60,285 bases of DNA from Serratia liquefaciens (GCA_012719855.1 JAAXZN010000062.1:1-60285), one strand, 5' to 3'. Counted from the stretch's first letter, positions 9,105 through 19,546 are shown. A program made the numbers and translations. The notes: a model not told the origin generated them from the letters alone.

Positions 9105-10354
9105 TCTTCGCGCGGGGGGAGCTGTTTGCCCTTGCCCACCAGCATCAGCGGTTTGCCCGCCAGCACCAGCCAGGCGGGCAGCATCACGATGCACAGCACC
9201 GGCAGCAGATGCAGCTCCGGTACCACCGCAACGGCCATAAACAGGCTGAGCCAGCCGTCACGCGTGACCACCAGCACCAACCCCATAATGGCGCAGGAAA
9301 CGGTAATGGCCGCCGGCACGGCCGGAACGTGCTGATGCAGCATCAGCCCCAAGGCTACGCCGACAAACACCGCCGGGAAGATGCGCCCGCCGCGAAAACC
9401 ACTGGCAGCGGCAATCACCAGCGCCGCCAGTTTAGTCAGCGTAATCAGCATCAGCTCCGTGACAGAGAAATTTTCTCCGATTGCCAGCTGCTTCATTTCA
9501 TCCAGCCCTTTAAACAGCGTGATTTCGCCGCCGATCAGCGCCAGCAGGCCGAGCGCGAAGCCGCCTAACCCCAGCATCAGCACCGGATTTTTCATCGAGT
9601 GGAACAGGCGATGGACGTGCGGAAAACTCCACACGGCTACCATGCCCAGCGCGATGGCTATCAGGGCAACGATCGAGCCGCTGAAAATATCTGCCAGCCG
9701 GGTTGCGGCATAGGCATCAATTTGCAGTGAGAAATTCGGGGTGAAAAATAGCTGGGTGGTGACCGCCCCCGCCGCTGCCGCCATCAGCGGGGCAAATAGC
9801 CTGTCCCACAAGGGAACGTCATTATTGCCCGCCAGGGTTTGGGAAAAGATCAGCGCCGCGGCGACCGGGGTGCCAAACAGCGCGCCGATGGTGCCGGCCG
9901 CCGCGAGAATAATCCAGTCCATGCGCGGCACCTTCGGCAGCAAACGCGAACCCGCCGCCACCACCAGCGCAATATTGATGGCGGTGATCGGATTTTCCGG
10001 CCCCAGACTGACGCCGCCCGCCAGGCCAATAATCAACGCCAGCCCCAGTCCGGGTACGGCAGAAAGCGGCAGCGGCATGCCGATCAAAGACTCGGTCGCC
10101 GGATCCGGCCCTGCATGGCCGGGGAGAAAACGGATAATCAGCCCGACGGCGACACCGGTGAGCGTTAACATGCCCACCAGCCACCAGGGGGAGTGAGTAT
10201 CGATATTGAACGCTGCGGGAACCTTGATCCAAAGCAGCCGTTGCAGAGCCTCGGCGAACTTCATCACCAGAATGAGCACCAAACTTGAGGCAGAACCGAT
10301 AATGAGAGCAGGCAGAGCGAAGGCCAACATGGCATTGGCGCGCGGGTGCAACAT
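9101..10354 (-). CDS. yfeO: ClC-family chloride channel/ion transport protein YfeO
   Basis: This 417-residue polytopic inner-membrane protein of the ClC family matches E. coli YfeO (418). Visible family features are [25 protein letters not shown] (the GxEP-like filter region) and the C-terminal [15 protein letters not shown]. The ATG at 10354 has AAGGGA upstream; an in-frame TTG at 10372 is less likely. In E. coli yfeO also lies near nupC and glk. Whether it is a channel or a Cl-/H+ exchanger has not been settled. Confidence 0.94.
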   Translation of the reverse strand: MLHPRANAMLAFALPALIIGSASSLVLILVMKFAEALQRLLWIKVPAAFNIDTHSPWWLVGMLTLTGVAVGLIIRFLPGHAGPDPATESLIGMPLPLSAVPGLGLALIIGLAGGVSLGPENPITAINIALVVAAGSRLLPKVPRMDWIILAAAGTIGALFGTPVAAALIFSQTLAGNNDVPLWDRLFAPLMAAAAGAVTTQLFFTPNFSLQIDAYAATRLADIFSGSIVALIAIALGMVAVWSFPHVHRLFHSMKNPVLMLGLGGFALGLLALIGGEITLFKGLDEMKQLAIGENFSVTELMLITLTKLAALVIAAASGFRGGRIFPAVFVGVALGLMLHQHVPAVPAAITVSCAIMGLVLVVTRDGWLSLFMAVAVVPELHLLPVLCIVMLPAWLVLAGKPLMLVGKGKQLPPRED

Positions 10355-10572
10355 GCGGGGATCCCTTGTCAATGGCCCTCTGGCTGGCAGGGCGAACGGG
10401 TGATTGGGTTATAGCGCTAGCTTGCCAGACAATCGACACGCTGGCACGCAAAGAAATTTCCGGCTGGGCCAGGTCCACAGCGGAGTAATAGTGCCTACGA
10501 GTTATGACGGTTAACAGCCACTGCGCGACGTTTTTTGCCGCAATTTGTTTCAAATCGCCTTGAAGCCGCCAG

Positions 10573-10586
10573 GCTGAAACGTTTTT
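10573..10586 (+). promoter_or_regulatory. Cra (FruR)-like site upstream of glk
   Basis: GCTGAAACGTTTTT matches the Cra consensus (GCTGAAACGTTTCA) closely in its left half and centre. It lies about 115 bp before the glk start in the 345-nt yfeO-glk gap. E. coli glk is a known Cra target. I see nothing else I can name in this gap. Confidence 0.6.
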
Positions 10587-10699
10587 TGTGATCTGGATCG
10601 CTAATGGACGGCAGCGCGGAGGATGGTGATTGTTGTTTTTGCGGCGGGATTTTACAGTGTGGGCAGCTTTCTATTATTCATTTTGCGGAGAAGATACTG

Positions 10700-11662
10700 A
10701 TGACCTATGCCCTCGTAGGTGATGTAGGCGGCACCAATGCCCGCCTGGCGTTGTGCACTGTGGCGACGGGTGAAATTACCCAGGCGAAAACCTATTCCGG
10801 CCTGGAGTTTGACAGTCTGGAGGCGGTGATCCGCCAATATTTGCAAGAGCATGATATTCAGGTGCAGGACGCCTGTATCGCGATTGCCTGCCCGGTCACC
10901 GAAGACTGGGTTGCCATGACCAATCACACCTGGGCGTTTTCGATTAAAGAGATGAAGGCCAATCTGGGGCTGAGCCATCTGGAAGTGATTAACGATTTCA
11001 CCGCCGTGTCGATGGCGATCCCGATGCTGTCGCAAGACGACGTATTGCAGTTCGGCGGCGGCAACGCGCAAAAAGACAAACCTATTGCGGTATACGGTGC
11101 CGGAACCGGTCTGGGGGTGGCGCATCTGGTGCACGTTAACCGCCGCTGGGTAAGCCTGCCGGGAGAGGGCGGCCATGTGGACTTCGCGCCGAACAGCGAA
11201 GAAGAGGACATCATTCTGGAGGTGTTGCGCGCCGAAGTGGGTCATGTCTCCGCCGAACGCGTCCTGTCCGGTCCGGGCCTGGTCAATCTTTACCGCGCAA
11301 TCGTCAAGTCGGATAACCGCCTGCCGGAAAAGCTGGAGCCGAAGGACATTACCGAACGCGCATTGGCCGACAGCTGTATCGATTGCCGCCGTGCCCTGTC
11401 GCTGTTCTGCGTCATTCTGGGCCGTTTCGGCGGCAATCTGGCGTTGAACCTGGGCACCTTTGGCGGCGTTTACATCGCCGGGGGGATTGTGCCGCGCTTT
11501 ATGGAATTCTTTAAAGCTTCCGGTTTCCGTGCGGCGTTCGAGGATAAAGGGCGTTTCAAAGATTACGTACGTGAGATCCCGGTATTCATGATCACCCATG
11601 GGCAGCCGGGCCTGCTGGGGGCCGGTGCCCACCTGCGCCAAACGCTGGGGATGCATCTGTAA
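10700..11662 (+). CDS. glk: Glucokinase
   Basis: This 320-residue bacterial glucokinase (E. coli 321) phosphorylates free cytosolic glucose with ATP to glucose 6-phosphate. It begins [19 protein letters not shown], the ATP-binding phosphate-1 motif, and has VINDFTAV (catalytic Asp region), [11 protein letters not shown] and [12 protein letters not shown]. The ATG at 10700 has GGAGAAG in front, and the longer reading from 10604 is not supported by the family. A Cra-like site lies upstream and a bidirectional terminator follows. Confidence 0.97.
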   Translation: MTYALVGDVGGTNARLALCTVATGEITQAKTYSGLEFDSLEAVIRQYLQEHDIQVQDACIAIACPVTEDWVAMTNHTWAFSIKEMKANLGLSHLEVINDFTAVSMAIPMLSQDDVLQFGGGNAQKDKPIAVYGAGTGLGVAHLVHVNRRWVSLPGEGGHVDFAPNSEEEDIILEVLRAEVGHVSAERVLSGPGLVNLYRAIVKSDNRLPEKLEPKDITERALADSCIDCRRALSLFCVILGRFGGNLALNLGTFGGVYIAGGIVPRFMEFFKASGFRAAFEDKGRFKDYVREIPVFMITHGQPGLLGAGAHLRQTLGMHL

Positions 11663-11675
11663 CCTGATGCAGCGA

Positions 11676-11715
11676 TAAAAAAAGGGGCGCAACCCAGCAG
11701 GTTGCGCCCCTTTTT
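11676..11715. terminator. Bidirectional terminator between glk and the MFS gene
   Basis: AAAAAAAGGGGCGCAACC-CAGCA-GGTTGCGCCCCTTTTT has a perfect GC-rich stem with A and T runs on the two sides, so it can work on both strands. It lies 13 nt after the glk stop and 13 nt before the convergent MFS stop. Confidence 0.93.
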
Positions 11716-11728
11716 GCCGCCTGGGCTA

Positions 11729-12955
11729 TCAGGCTTTAGCCAGATGCGCCGGCTCGAATGTTTCTTCTTCCTGCGCCACCGCTTTCGGCGCCTTGATGAA
11801 CAAGGTGATAATCAGGGAAGCGATGGACAGTACGCCAATCACCATAAAGGTCGCGTGGAAGCCGCCGAAGTATTTGGCGACAAATGACCCCGCCAGCGCG
11901 CCCAAACCAAAGCCCTGATAGATGATGCCGTAGTTTTTGCTGTGGTTTTTCAGGCCGAAGAAGTCACCGACAATCGCTGGGAACACGGTGATGTTGCCAC
12001 CGAAGCAGAAGGCGACTGCGCCGACGCAGATAAAGAACAGGGTGTGGTTCAGCGTGAGGAAGCTCAGAGCCACAATCGCCAGCACGGTAACCAGCATGGT
12101 GAAGCTGATGACGCGCATACGGCCCACTTTGTCAGACAGCGTGCCCAGGATGATACGGCCTGCGGTGTTGAAGATAGCGACGGCGGACACGGTATTGGCG
12201 GCGGTAGCCAAATCCATCCCGGCCAGCTGTACGCCCATGTCTTTCACGATACCAATCAGGTACAGACCGCTCATGCAGGCAGCGAAGAAAATCATGAACA
12301 ACAGGTAAGCTTCTTTGGTGGCCAGCATCTGGCGCACGCTGAAGTCGTTGCCCAGGTTGCCGGCACTATGTTGTGCAGATTGGCTCGCCAGTACGGGTTC
12401 TTTCAGCAGCAGGGAGCCCAGAACAATCAGCGCCATGACAATGGCACCCCAGTAGAAGAAGGCGCTGGAGACGCCGACGTCGGCAATCAGCGCGGCGTTG
12501 ACGTATTTGAACAACAGGCTGCCGCTACCGAAAGCCCCGACCGAGATACCAGAGATCAAGCCTTTGTTGGCCGGGAACCATTTGATCAGGTTGGACAGGG
12601 TAGAGATATAGGCGATACCTACCGCGAAACCGACCACTACGCCGGCCAGCAGGTAAATCATGTCCAGCGAGCTGACGTAGGCGCTGGCAATCAGTCCCAG
12701 ACCCACCAGGATACCGGAGAACAGCGTCAGATTACGGATGCCGAAGCGTTCCTGCAGTTTGCCGGCAAACAGGGTGGCGAAGGCCAGGAAGAAGCTGGTG
12801 ATGGAGAAGGTGGTGGCGACGTCACCGAGGCCCCAGTGGAACTTGTCGACCAGCGGCTGGTTGAACAGGCTCCAGGTATAGATAGTGCCGAGACCCATCT
12901 GACAGATGATGGTGCCCAGAACGATTAAGCTGCGATTTACCGGTTTGGTGTTCAT
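11729..12955 (-). CDS. YhjX-like MFS carrier (oxalate/formate antiporter family)
   Basis: This 408-residue, 12-helix major facilitator of the OFA family is clearly related to E. coli YhjX: TIYTWSLFNQPL near residue 25, GKLQERFG, TLSNLIKWFPANKGLISG, and FCFGGNITVFPAIVGDFFGLKN. YhjX is induced by extracellular pyruvate through YpdA/YpdB, although its transported substrate is uncertain. Here the ypdAB genes lie only about 0.7 kb upstream on the same strand, and four YpdB-like repeats precede this gene. AAGGAG sits before the ATG. A pyruvate or related monocarboxylate carrier is my inference. It is not assigned as the strict yhjX orthologue. Confidence 0.88.
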   Translation of the reverse strand: MNTKPVNRSLIVLGTIICQMGLGTIYTWSLFNQPLVDKFHWGLGDVATTFSITSFFLAFATLFAGKLQERFGIRNLTLFSGILVGLGLIASAYVSSLDMIYLLAGVVVGFAVGIAYISTLSNLIKWFPANKGLISGISVGAFGSGSLLFKYVNAALIADVGVSSAFFYWGAIVMALIVLGSLLLKEPVLASQSAQHSAGNLGNDFSVRQMLATKEAYLLFMIFFAACMSGLYLIGIVKDMGVQLAGMDLATAANTVSAVAIFNTAGRIILGTLSDKVGRMRVISFTMLVTVLAIVALSFLTLNHTLFFICVGAVAFCFGGNITVFPAIVGDFFGLKNHSKNYGIIYQGFGLGALAGSFVAKYFGGFHATFMVIGVLSIASLIITLFIKAPKAVAQEEETFEPAHLAKA

Positions 12956-13043
12956 GGCCGGTCTCCTTCCTGTGTGTGTATTGCCGGGCGGTCAGCCGTT
13001 GGCGAGATTTGCGGTAGCGTCTGTTGCCCCGCGGTATGGGCTT

Positions 13044-13049
13044 ATTATA
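13044..13049 (-). promoter_or_regulatory. -10 element (TATAAT) of the MFS gene
   Basis: A perfect TATAAT reads towards the MFS gene about 90 nt before its ATG. The hexamer 17 bp further upstream (CCGCCG) bears no likeness to TTGACA. The promoter therefore looks activator-dependent, consistent with the repeat sites directly upstream. Confidence 0.6.
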
Positions 13050-13082
13050 AGGCTGGTACTACCACTCGGCGGCGGATCGGGA

Positions 13083-13164
13083 ATGAGTTGCACAGGGGAA
13101 GGAATGAAATGCATCAGCAAGCGCATGAGTTGCCGTTTTAGGGGGTAAAAGGGGATGAAATGCA
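13083..13164 (-). promoter_or_regulatory. Four YpdB/PyrR-type direct repeats upstream of the MFS gene
   Basis: On the strand of the MFS gene the repeats read TGCATTTCAT (13164-13155), GGCAACTCAT (13134-13125), TGCATTTCAT (13113-13104) and TGCAACTCAT (13092-13083). The last three start exactly 21 bp apart, and the first is 30 bp further out, so all lie on nearly the same DNA face. The known E. coli YpdB target is GGCATTTCAT-N11-GGCATTTCAT, which has the same 21-bp period. The nearest copy ends just upstream of the -35 position. Binding by the neighbouring response regulator is inferred. Confidence 0.72.
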
Positions 13165-13351
13165 GCTGATGCCACGTGATCTACATCAAGAATATCAGCG
13201 ATTTATTGTAAATCATCGGTGCAAGATTGTGGGTGAATTGTGAAGGATATGTGCGAAAGGCGTAAATGGGCACTGTTCCTATAGAGCGGCGGCTGGCACA
13301 GGCCTATGTTAGCGGTGAACGGACGGGTTCCGCTCTGCAGGAGTCGTTAAG

Positions 13352-13684
13352 ATGAAAAAAATACTGTTGTTACTGGCCGCACTGCTGTCGCTGCCGTTAG
13401 TGAGCCATGCGGACGTGTCCATCGGGGTGAATGTGCCGGGGCTTTCGTTGCATATCGGCGATCGCGATAATCGCGGTCACTATTGGGACGGCGGCCGTTG
13501 GCGCGATCCGCGCTGGTGGGCTGAACACCGGGGCTATGAGCGTCCACGCGGTTATTACTATGGCCCGCCACCACGGGTGATCTATTACGGTCCGCCACGG
13601 CGTGAATGGCGCGATCGCCCGCATTACCGCATGCCACCTCCGCCGCCGCCAGGCTATTACTACGGGCCGGGCCCGCGCTGGTAG
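13352..13684 (+). CDS. DUF2502 family secreted protein, intact paralogue
   Basis: This 110-residue protein has a clear signal peptide (MKKILLLLAALLSLPLVSHA) and a mature part starting DVSIGVNVPGLSLHIGDRD-NRGHYWDGGRWRD. That is the DUF2502 core shared with E. coli YpeC and with the broken gene at 3398-3799. The tail is rich in Pro, Tyr, Gly and Arg (repeated YYYGPPPR-type runs) and is probably disordered. CAGGAG precedes the ATG. Function is unknown, and a periplasmic or envelope location is likely. It lies between the MFS gene and ypdB and converges on ypdB with an 11-nt gap. Confidence 0.85.
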   Translation: MKKILLLLAALLSLPLVSHADVSIGVNVPGLSLHIGDRDNRGHYWDGGRWRDPRWWAEHRGYERPRGYYYGPPPRVIYYGPPRREWRDRPHYRMPPPPPPGYYYGPGPRW

Positions 13685-13694
13685 CCTCTGACGA

Positions 13695-14429
13695 TTAAAG
13701 GCGCATCAGCTGGCGAAACTCTTTGACCTTGCTGCGGCTGACCGGCACTTCAAAATCGAGGTCGCTCAGCCGCAGAATATAGGTGTTGTTGAACCAGGGG
13801 ACGATCTCGCGAATTTTTGACAGGTTGACGCAGTAGGAACGGTGGCAGCGGAAGAAATGTTCCTCGGGCAGGCGGCCGTAAAATTCGGTGATGTTCATCG
13901 GCATCACAAACTCTTCGCGTCGGGTATAAACCCGCGTCACTTTCTCATCGGCGGCGGCATAGTAAATGTCGTTGATGTCGGTAACGATAATCCGTTCGTC
14001 TTTGATCAGGTTAATGCTGTGGCTGCTGCGGTTTGGCGCGCTGGCCTGTTCCGGCAGGGGGGCCGGGCGGCTGCGCAGCGCCTCCAGCTTTTGCAGCATG
14101 GTGACGATGCGCGCTTCGTGATAAGGCTTGAGGATGTAGTCAAACGCTTCGATTTCGAACGCTTCCACCGCATGTTCTTTATAGGCGGTGATAAACACTA
14201 TCGAAGGCCGGTGCGCAAATTTGCTGATGTTTTGCGCCAGCAGTACGCCGTCCAGCGAGGGAATATTGATGTCGAGGAAAATGGCATCGACCTGATGGTT
14301 TTGCAGGTATTTCAGCACGTCCAGCCCGTCATCGAAGGTGGCTTCGATAACGATATTGCTGTGTTTCTTGATCAGATAGCTGAGCTCCTCCTGAGCGAGA
14401 AACTCGTCTTCGACAATGATGGCTTTCAT
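13695..14429 (-). CDS. ypdB: LytTR response regulator YpdB (PyrR)
   Basis: This 244-residue response regulator has the same length as E. coli YpdB. It has a receiver domain with phospho-acceptor Asp53 ([14 protein letters not shown]), Lys in YILKPY, and a C-terminal LytTR DNA-binding domain ([14 protein letters not shown] ... [17 protein letters not shown] ... [11 protein letters not shown]). With YpdA it senses low levels of extracellular pyruvate and activates yhjX in E. coli. It overlaps ypdA by 4 nt (ATGA), so the pair is translationally coupled. Its likely target here is the MFS gene at 11729-12955. Confidence 0.96.
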   Translation of the reverse strand: MKAIIVEDEFLAQEELSYLIKKHSNIVIEATFDDGLDVLKYLQNHQVDAIFLDINIPSLDGVLLAQNISKFAHRPSIVFITAYKEHAVEAFEIEAFDYILKPYHEARIVTMLQKLEALRSRPAPLPEQASAPNRSSHSINLIKDERIIVTDINDIYYAAADEKVTRVYTRREEFVMPMNITEFYGRLPEEHFFRCHRSYCVNLSKIREIVPWFNNTYILRLSDLDFEVPVSRSKVKEFRQLMRL

Positions 14430-16135
14430 GATGGCTCTCCGGCTGGCAGCGCGCTGTTATCCACCGGCAGTTTGCCGCCGTTTTTACTGATGTAAAAGGC
14501 AATCTCGGTGCCGGGTTCCAGACGGCGAATTCGCAACCCTTCGCCGTACAGCAGGGAGACGCGATGATGCACGTTCAGCAGGCCGATATTGTGCCCAGGC
14601 ATCTCATTGCGGGCGACGCGTTCTATCACCTGCGGGTCGATACCGTGACCGGTATCCTTGACCGAAATCCTGACCCGATCGCCCTGATCTTTCACCGCAA
14701 TCACCACTACCCCTTTGCCCTTGCACGGTTGAATGCCGTGCACAATGGCGTTCTCGACCAGCGGCTGGATCAGCAGGCTGGGAATACGCACCGAGATGTC
14801 GTCATCGATATCATAGATCACCGTCAGCTTGGCGCCGAAACGAGCCTGTTCGATGGCGATGTAATCCTGAATCTGGTGCAGCTCCTTGCGGATGTCGATC
14901 AGCTCGTCGTTCAGCTCCAGATTATAACGCAGGTAGCGCGACAGGTTGATAATCAGCTGGCGAGCGGTGTCCGGATTGATGCGGATCGAGGACGAAATGG
15001 CGTTTAAGGCGTTGAACAGGAAATGGGGATTAATCTTGCTCTGCAGGGCGCGCATTTCCGCCTTGTCCGCCATTTGACGCAGATGCTCAATACGCGAGAC
15101 CTCCATTTGGGTGGAGATGATCTGCGACAGACCGACCGCCATCACCTTCAGCGTATTGGTGATCTGGTGGGCGTGGCAGTAGTAAATTTTCAGCGCGCCG
15201 GTCACTTCTCCCTTTTCCCACAGTGGGATCACCAACTGCGAGTGGATCTGCGGCGTGGCCGGGTTTTCCAGGTTATTTTTGATGATGATCTTGCCGTGCC
15301 GGATGCTTTCGCGGGTGACGCGGCTCAATCCTTCACGCCCAATGGGGTACGCCTCTTCACCCACGCCGACATAGGCCAGCACCTGGTGGGTATCCGTGAT
15401 GGCCACCGCATCGGCCTGAATGTCATGACGAATGATGTCGCAAATGGTGGCCAGCGTTTCGCTGTTGATATTACGGAAATAGGGCAGCGTTTTGCGGGCA
15501 ATATCCAGCGCCAGCTTGGCTTGTCGCGCGGCGATCACTTCTTTTTCGTCTTCTACGCTCTGCACCAGCAGCACGATCAGACCGATGCACACCGTGCCGA
15601 GGATCATCGGCAGGGCAATTTTGGAGACGATATCCAGCCCCAGCTCGGTCGGCTTGGCCCACAGCACGATCAACAGCATGGTCAGGCATTCACACAGCAT
15701 GCCGCCGACGATCCCGGCGCGCCAGCGCTGCTCTTTCTTCACCTTCAGGTTGATATAGCCGGCGCTGATACCGGCAATGATGCTGGTGATCAGGCAGGGA
15801 ACCGAGGTGATGCCATCGATATCAATCAGGTAGCGGTGCACCCCGGCGATAATGCCCGTGACTATCCCTACCCAGGGGCCGAACAGGATGCCGCCGGCCA
15901 TGATGGCGATCACCCGCACGTTGACCAGCGAGCCTTCCACGTTGACGCCTGAATAGGTGCTGAACAGCGCAAACAGCGAGAAAATGGCGGTGACCATGCC
16001 CAGTTCAAGCGGCGTATGGTCCTCTTTTTGCAGCAACTGGCGGAACAACCGGGTGCGGGTGAGGAAAAACAGGCAGATCAGCATCAGCGCTGCGCGATCG
16101 AATACCGCTAACAGCATTTCAAAAAAAGGGTGCAC
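14426..16135 (-). CDS. ypdA: Sensor histidine kinase YpdA (PyrS), LytS family
   Basis: This is a 569-residue membrane sensor kinase (E. coli YpdA 565). The N-terminal part is a 5TM-LYT receptor domain of several helices with the [10 protein letters not shown] signature near residue 65. A GAF-like segment and the kinase follow: [19 protein letters not shown] holds the phospho-acceptor His (about residue 370), and [18 protein letters not shown] is the N box of the ATPase domain, with DTGHGID as the G1 box. The start is GTG at 16135, giving [18 protein letters not shown] like E. coli [18 protein letters not shown]. It is the first gene of the ypdAB operon. Confidence 0.95.
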   Translation of the reverse strand: MHPFFEMLLAVFDRAALMLICLFFLTRTRLFRQLLQKEDHTPLELGMVTAIFSLFALFSTYSGVNVEGSLVNVRVIAIMAGGILFGPWVGIVTGIIAGVHRYLIDIDGITSVPCLITSIIAGISAGYINLKVKKEQRWRAGIVGGMLCECLTMLLIVLWAKPTELGLDIVSKIALPMILGTVCIGLIVLLVQSVEDEKEVIAARQAKLALDIARKTLPYFRNINSETLATICDIIRHDIQADAVAITDTHQVLAYVGVGEEAYPIGREGLSRVTRESIRHGKIIIKNNLENPATPQIHSQLVIPLWEKGEVTGALKIYYCHAHQITNTLKVMAVGLSQIISTQMEVSRIEHLRQMADKAEMRALQSKINPHFLFNALNAISSSIRINPDTARQLIINLSRYLRYNLELNDELIDIRKELHQIQDYIAIEQARFGAKLTVIYDIDDDISVRIPSLLIQPLVENAIVHGIQPCKGKGVVVIAVKDQGDRVRISVKDTGHGIDPQVIERVARNEMPGHNIGLLNVHHRVSLLYGEGLRIRRLEPGTEIAFYISKNGGKLPVDNSALPAGEPS

Positions 16136-16225
16136 GACGGGCTCTCGCTGCGGCGGAAAGATAGGGCGGAGTATATCACAGCGAATTGGCCCCGTGGCGG
16201 CCGGCGGCGCACCACGGGGGCGGGG

Positions 16226-17470
16226 TTATTTGATGCCTAACTGTTCTTTGCCGAGCGGGGTCAACAGGTCGACCGTGGCGCGCCCTTCGAAATCCACTTC
16301 GAAATCATCAGGGGCGAAGTCCGGCGGTGTTTTACCGCTCATAAAACTGGGCAACTGGCGTTGCAGGTAGGCAACGTTTTTCTCGCAGCCGGGCGCGGCG
16401 GCGATGTACATCACGTTGCTGTCGAACTCACCGTTATGCTCGTTTTCCACCGCATGGATCACGTCACAGTGCCAGAATACCGTGTCGCCCGGTTCCAAAT
16501 CGGGAATAGGGGAAATCCCACTTAATAAAAGGGGATGCCATTTTTCGGAGATCGACAGCGCACGGCCTGGGGCGGCATCGCACAGATCGTCGTCAGCGAC
16601 GTCATCCTGCAGCGCACGCAACAGTACGTAGGCCATGGCGTTGGCGATCGGCACCAGATTCAGCGTGCCGGCGTGAGTCCGCTGTGGCGTTAATGCCGTC
16701 CAGCCCTGGAAGGTGCGGAACATCGAGCACACCGCCGGTGACGCGATTTCACGCACTTCAGTGCGACCGTCGGCGGCAAAGGGATCGTAAGCCTGCCAGT
16801 TGCCGGAGAACACGTGACGATAGACGTAACGGAAATTCTCATCCAGCCAGCGTTCGATGGTGCCGCTGTCTACGTGCGGCGACAGCCCGAGCGAAGAGGA
16901 GTTTGGCGGCCGGCGGCGGGTGCGATCGGCATAGGTGGTGACGCGCGTGGGGTCAAAGTGCTGTTTGCCGTTACTCTCGGTTTCCCACAGGCTGTTGAGG
17001 AACACTTGCACCGCGTGCATGCGCGCATCCTGGCGTGCTTCCACCTGCGGTTTTGACCAGTAAATGCCGTAGATTTGCGGTTTGCTGGCGGCCAGTTTAC
17101 CGAAGTAGTTATCTTCGGCAGCCCCTTTCAGGCGTTCTACGAAGTTGTTGCGCTCGAGGTAATTGCCGACTTCCCGGTTCCAGGCTTCGGCTTTATCGCG
17201 CGGGAATACGCCGCGGATGGCGCAGGCGCCACGCTGTTTGATCAAGGTTTTTTGCTGCTCGCTGACGCGTTGCTGCAGAATATCTTCGGCATCGATTTGC
17301 GGGACCGGGTTCTGACCGGCGGCCAGTTCCTGACGAATTTGCTCGACCTGTTGACGGATGCTGTCTTCCAGCGCCAGGAAGGTTTCGCGATAATTTGGCA
17401 AAGCCTGTCGCAATTGCCGTTTGACGGTGGTAATGGCGCTTGGAATATCGTCAATGAGTAAGGAAGCCAT
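16226..17470 (-). CDS. ybiU: DUF1479 (YbiU-like) putative Fe(II)/2-oxoglutarate dioxygenase
   Basis: This 414-residue cytosolic protein of the DUF1479 family resembles E. coli YbiU (421). The fold is that of Fe(II)/2-oxoglutarate oxygenases. The facial triad can be read as His and Asp in [15 protein letters not shown] near residue 200 and a distal His in [18 protein letters not shown] near residue 345. The substrate is unknown. The ATG at 17470 is preceded by GGAG. It stands alone, running towards ypdA with a 90-nt gap. Confidence 0.88.
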   Translation of the reverse strand: MASLLIDDIPSAITTVKRQLRQALPNYRETFLALEDSIRQQVEQIRQELAAGQNPVPQIDAEDILQQRVSEQQKTLIKQRGACAIRGVFPRDKAEAWNREVGNYLERNNFVERLKGAAEDNYFGKLAASKPQIYGIYWSKPQVEARQDARMHAVQVFLNSLWETESNGKQHFDPTRVTTYADRTRRRPPNSSSLGLSPHVDSGTIERWLDENFRYVYRHVFSGNWQAYDPFAADGRTEVREIASPAVCSMFRTFQGWTALTPQRTHAGTLNLVPIANAMAYVLLRALQDDVADDDLCDAAPGRALSISEKWHPLLLSGISPIPDLEPGDTVFWHCDVIHAVENEHNGEFDSNVMYIAAAPGCEKNVAYLQRQLPSFMSGKTPPDFAPDDFEVDFEGRATVDLLTPLGKEQLGIK

Positions 17471-17639
17471 GGTGTTCTCCTCGCGCTGCCGACAGGCAAC
17501 GACGGACGGTTGTAGGGGACCGGGTAAGGCGTTATGGTTTTGTTGTTTTAACGTTAATGATTATCTGGATTTAATAGAGGAAAATAAAGGGATATCTTTC
17601 ATTCGCAACTTCCTCATTTTCGTTTTTCGGAGATTTTAA

Positions 17640-18179
17640 ATGAAACTGGTCACTGAACGTTTGACCCTGCAGTCGATAACGGCCGACGATTGGCCGCTGT
17701 TTCTGCGCTTGTATCAGGATCCCGAGGTAATTCGCTATATCGCCGATCCGCTCAGTGAAGCAGAAATCCGCACGCGTTTTGAGGCGAGACTCCCCGCCTG
17801 GGACAAATATGGGGAGCAGTGGTTGTGCCTGGTGATGCGCGAAAAGGCCAGTGGAGAAGTGGTAGGGATGACCGGTTTTCGTCCGCAGTGGTTACCTTAC
17901 CAACAGGCGGAAGTGGGGTATGGCAGCTTGCCGTTGGGGCAGGGTAAGGGCTACGGCAAGGAGTCGTTGCGGGCGGTGCTGGATTTCGCTTTTAACGCCT
18001 GCGATTTCCATAAGCTGACAGCCACCGTGACCGAAGGCAATATCGCCTCGCGCCGACTGCTGGAGTCATGCGGTTTCTTGCTGGAGGGGACGCTGCGCGA
18101 TAACTACCGGCTGGCGGGGCAATGGCGCGATGACTGGCAGTTCGGGCTGCTGGCGAGGGAGTTCAGGGCCGATAAATAA
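17640..18179 (+). CDS. GNAT N-acetyltransferase, RimJ/RimL type
   Basis: This 179-residue protein opens with TERLTLQSITADDWPLF, typical of RimJ/RimL-like GNATs. The acetyl-CoA loop is GQGKGYGKESLRAVLDFAF (about residues 101-119), followed by NIASRRLLESCGF, the conserved C-terminal helix. It would transfer an acetyl group from acetyl-CoA to an amine, but the substrate (protein N-terminus, drug or small molecule) cannot be told from sequence. CGGAG precedes the ATG. It is probably a single-gene unit. Confidence 0.88.
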   Translation: MKLVTERLTLQSITADDWPLFLRLYQDPEVIRYIADPLSEAEIRTRFEARLPAWDKYGEQWLCLVMREKASGEVVGMTGFRPQWLPYQQAEVGYGSLPLGQGKGYGKESLRAVLDFAFNACDFHKLTATVTEGNIASRRLLESCGFLLEGTLRDNYRLAGQWRDDWQFGLLAREFRADK

Positions 18180-18234
18180 AAATATTGCACGGGGTATCGA
18201 CAAGCCTGCCGGGGCTGAGATATGTTCAATATCC

Positions 18235-18254
18235 GGTCAATCGACAGATTGACC
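18235..18254 (+). promoter_or_regulatory. Perfect stem-loop in the alaC leader
   Basis: GGTCAATC-GACA-GATTGACC is an 8-bp perfect inverted repeat with a 4-nt loop, about 47 nt before the alaC start. It has no T tract. It could be a DNA operator or an RNA leader structure. Confidence 0.45.
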
Positions 18255-18300
18255 AGCGTCGCTCGGATGGTCCGGGCGCTAACGTCACTTTGAGGTCCCT

Positions 18301-19539
18301 ATGGCTGATAATAGTCCGCAACGCCGTTTCACGCGTATTGAACGTCTCCCCCCTTACGTTTTCAACATCACCGCCGAACTTAAGATGGCTGCACGCCGTC
18401 GCGGCGAGGATATTATCGATTTCAGCATGGGCAACCCCGATGGGCCGACGCCGCCGCACATTGTGGAAAAACTCTGCACCGTTGCGCAGCGTGACGACAC
18501 CCACGGCTATTCCACCTCGCGCGGTATCCCGCGTTTGCGCCGTGCGATTTCACGCTGGTATGCCGACCGCTACCAGGTGGAGATCGATCCCGAAACCGAA
18601 GCCATTGTCACCATTGGTTCGAAAGAAGGCCTGGCGCACCTGATGCTGGCGACGCTCGATCATGGCGATACCGTGCTGGTGCCGAACCCGAGTTACCCGA
18701 TCCACATATACGGTGCGGTAATCGCCGGAGCGCAGGTACGTTCTGTGCCGCTGGTGGACGGCGTGGATTTCTTTGGTGAGCTGGAGCGCGCCATTCGAGA
18801 AACCATTCCGCGTCCGAAAATGATGATCCTTGGTTTCCCGTCAAACCCGACAGCCCAGTGCGTTGAACTGGACTTCTTCGAACGCGTGGTGGCGCTGGCC
18901 AAGCAATACGACGTGCTGGTGATCCACGATCTGGCTTATGCCGACATCGTTTATGACGGCTGGAAAGCACCGTCGATCATGCAGGTGCCCGGTGCCAAAG
19001 ATATCGCGGTAGAATTTTTCACCCTGTCGAAAAGCTACAACATGGCGGGGTGGCGTATCGGCTTTATGGTCGGCAACCCGGAGCTGGTCAACGCACTGTC
19101 ACGCATCAAGAGCTATCACGACTACGGGACCTTTACCCCGCTGCAGGTCGCCGCGATTGCGGCGCTGGAAGGCGACCAGCAGTGCGTGCTGGATATTGCA
19201 GAACAGTATCGCCAGCGCCGTAACGTGCTGGTCAAAGGGCTGCATGAGGCAGGCTGGATGGTGGAGAATCCGAAAGCGTCGATGTACGTTTGGGCCAAGA
19301 TCCCTGAGCCTTATGCGCACCTCGGTTCGCTGGAGTTTGCCAAACGCCTGTTGGCGGAGGCCAAGGTCTGCGTATCGCCAGGCATCGGCTTTGGCGATTA
19401 TGGCGACACCCACGTGCGTTTTGCATTGATTGAAAATCAGGATCGTATCCGCCAGGCGGTTCGCGGTATCAAAGCGATGTTCCGCGCTGACGGGCTGATC
19501 AAGCCGGCCAAGAGCAGCACCCCGGCCGCGACCAGGTAA
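18301..19539 (+). CDS. alaC: Glutamate-pyruvate aminotransferase AlaC
   Basis: This 412-residue PLP-dependent class I aminotransferase is nearly collinear with E. coli AlaC (YfdZ, 412). AlaC makes alanine from pyruvate and glutamate. The PLP-binding Lys is Lys244 in [26 protein letters not shown] holds the Asn that contacts PLP, and HDLAYADI the Asp/Tyr pair. The start ATG has GAGG a few bases upstream. In E. coli alaC also neighbours ypdAB, which ties pyruvate sensing and pyruvate transamination to one locus. An intrinsic terminator follows. Confidence 0.97.
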   Translation: MADNSPQRRFTRIERLPPYVFNITAELKMAARRRGEDIIDFSMGNPDGPTPPHIVEKLCTVAQRDDTHGYSTSRGIPRLRRAISRWYADRYQVEIDPETEAIVTIGSKEGLAHLMLATLDHGDTVLVPNPSYPIHIYGAVIAGAQVRSVPLVDGVDFFGELERAIRETIPRPKMMILGFPSNPTAQCVELDFFERVVALAKQYDVLVIHDLAYADIVYDGWKAPSIMQVPGAKDIAVEFFTLSKSYNMAGWRIGFMVGNPELVNALSRIKSYHDYGTFTPLQVAAIAALEGDQQCVLDIAEQYRQRRNVLVKGLHEAGWMVENPKASMYVWAKIPEPYAHLGSLEFAKRLLAEAKVCVSPGIGFGDYGDTHVRFALIENQDRIRQAVRGIKAMFRADGLIKPAKSSTPAATR

Positions 19540-19546
19540 TGCCATC

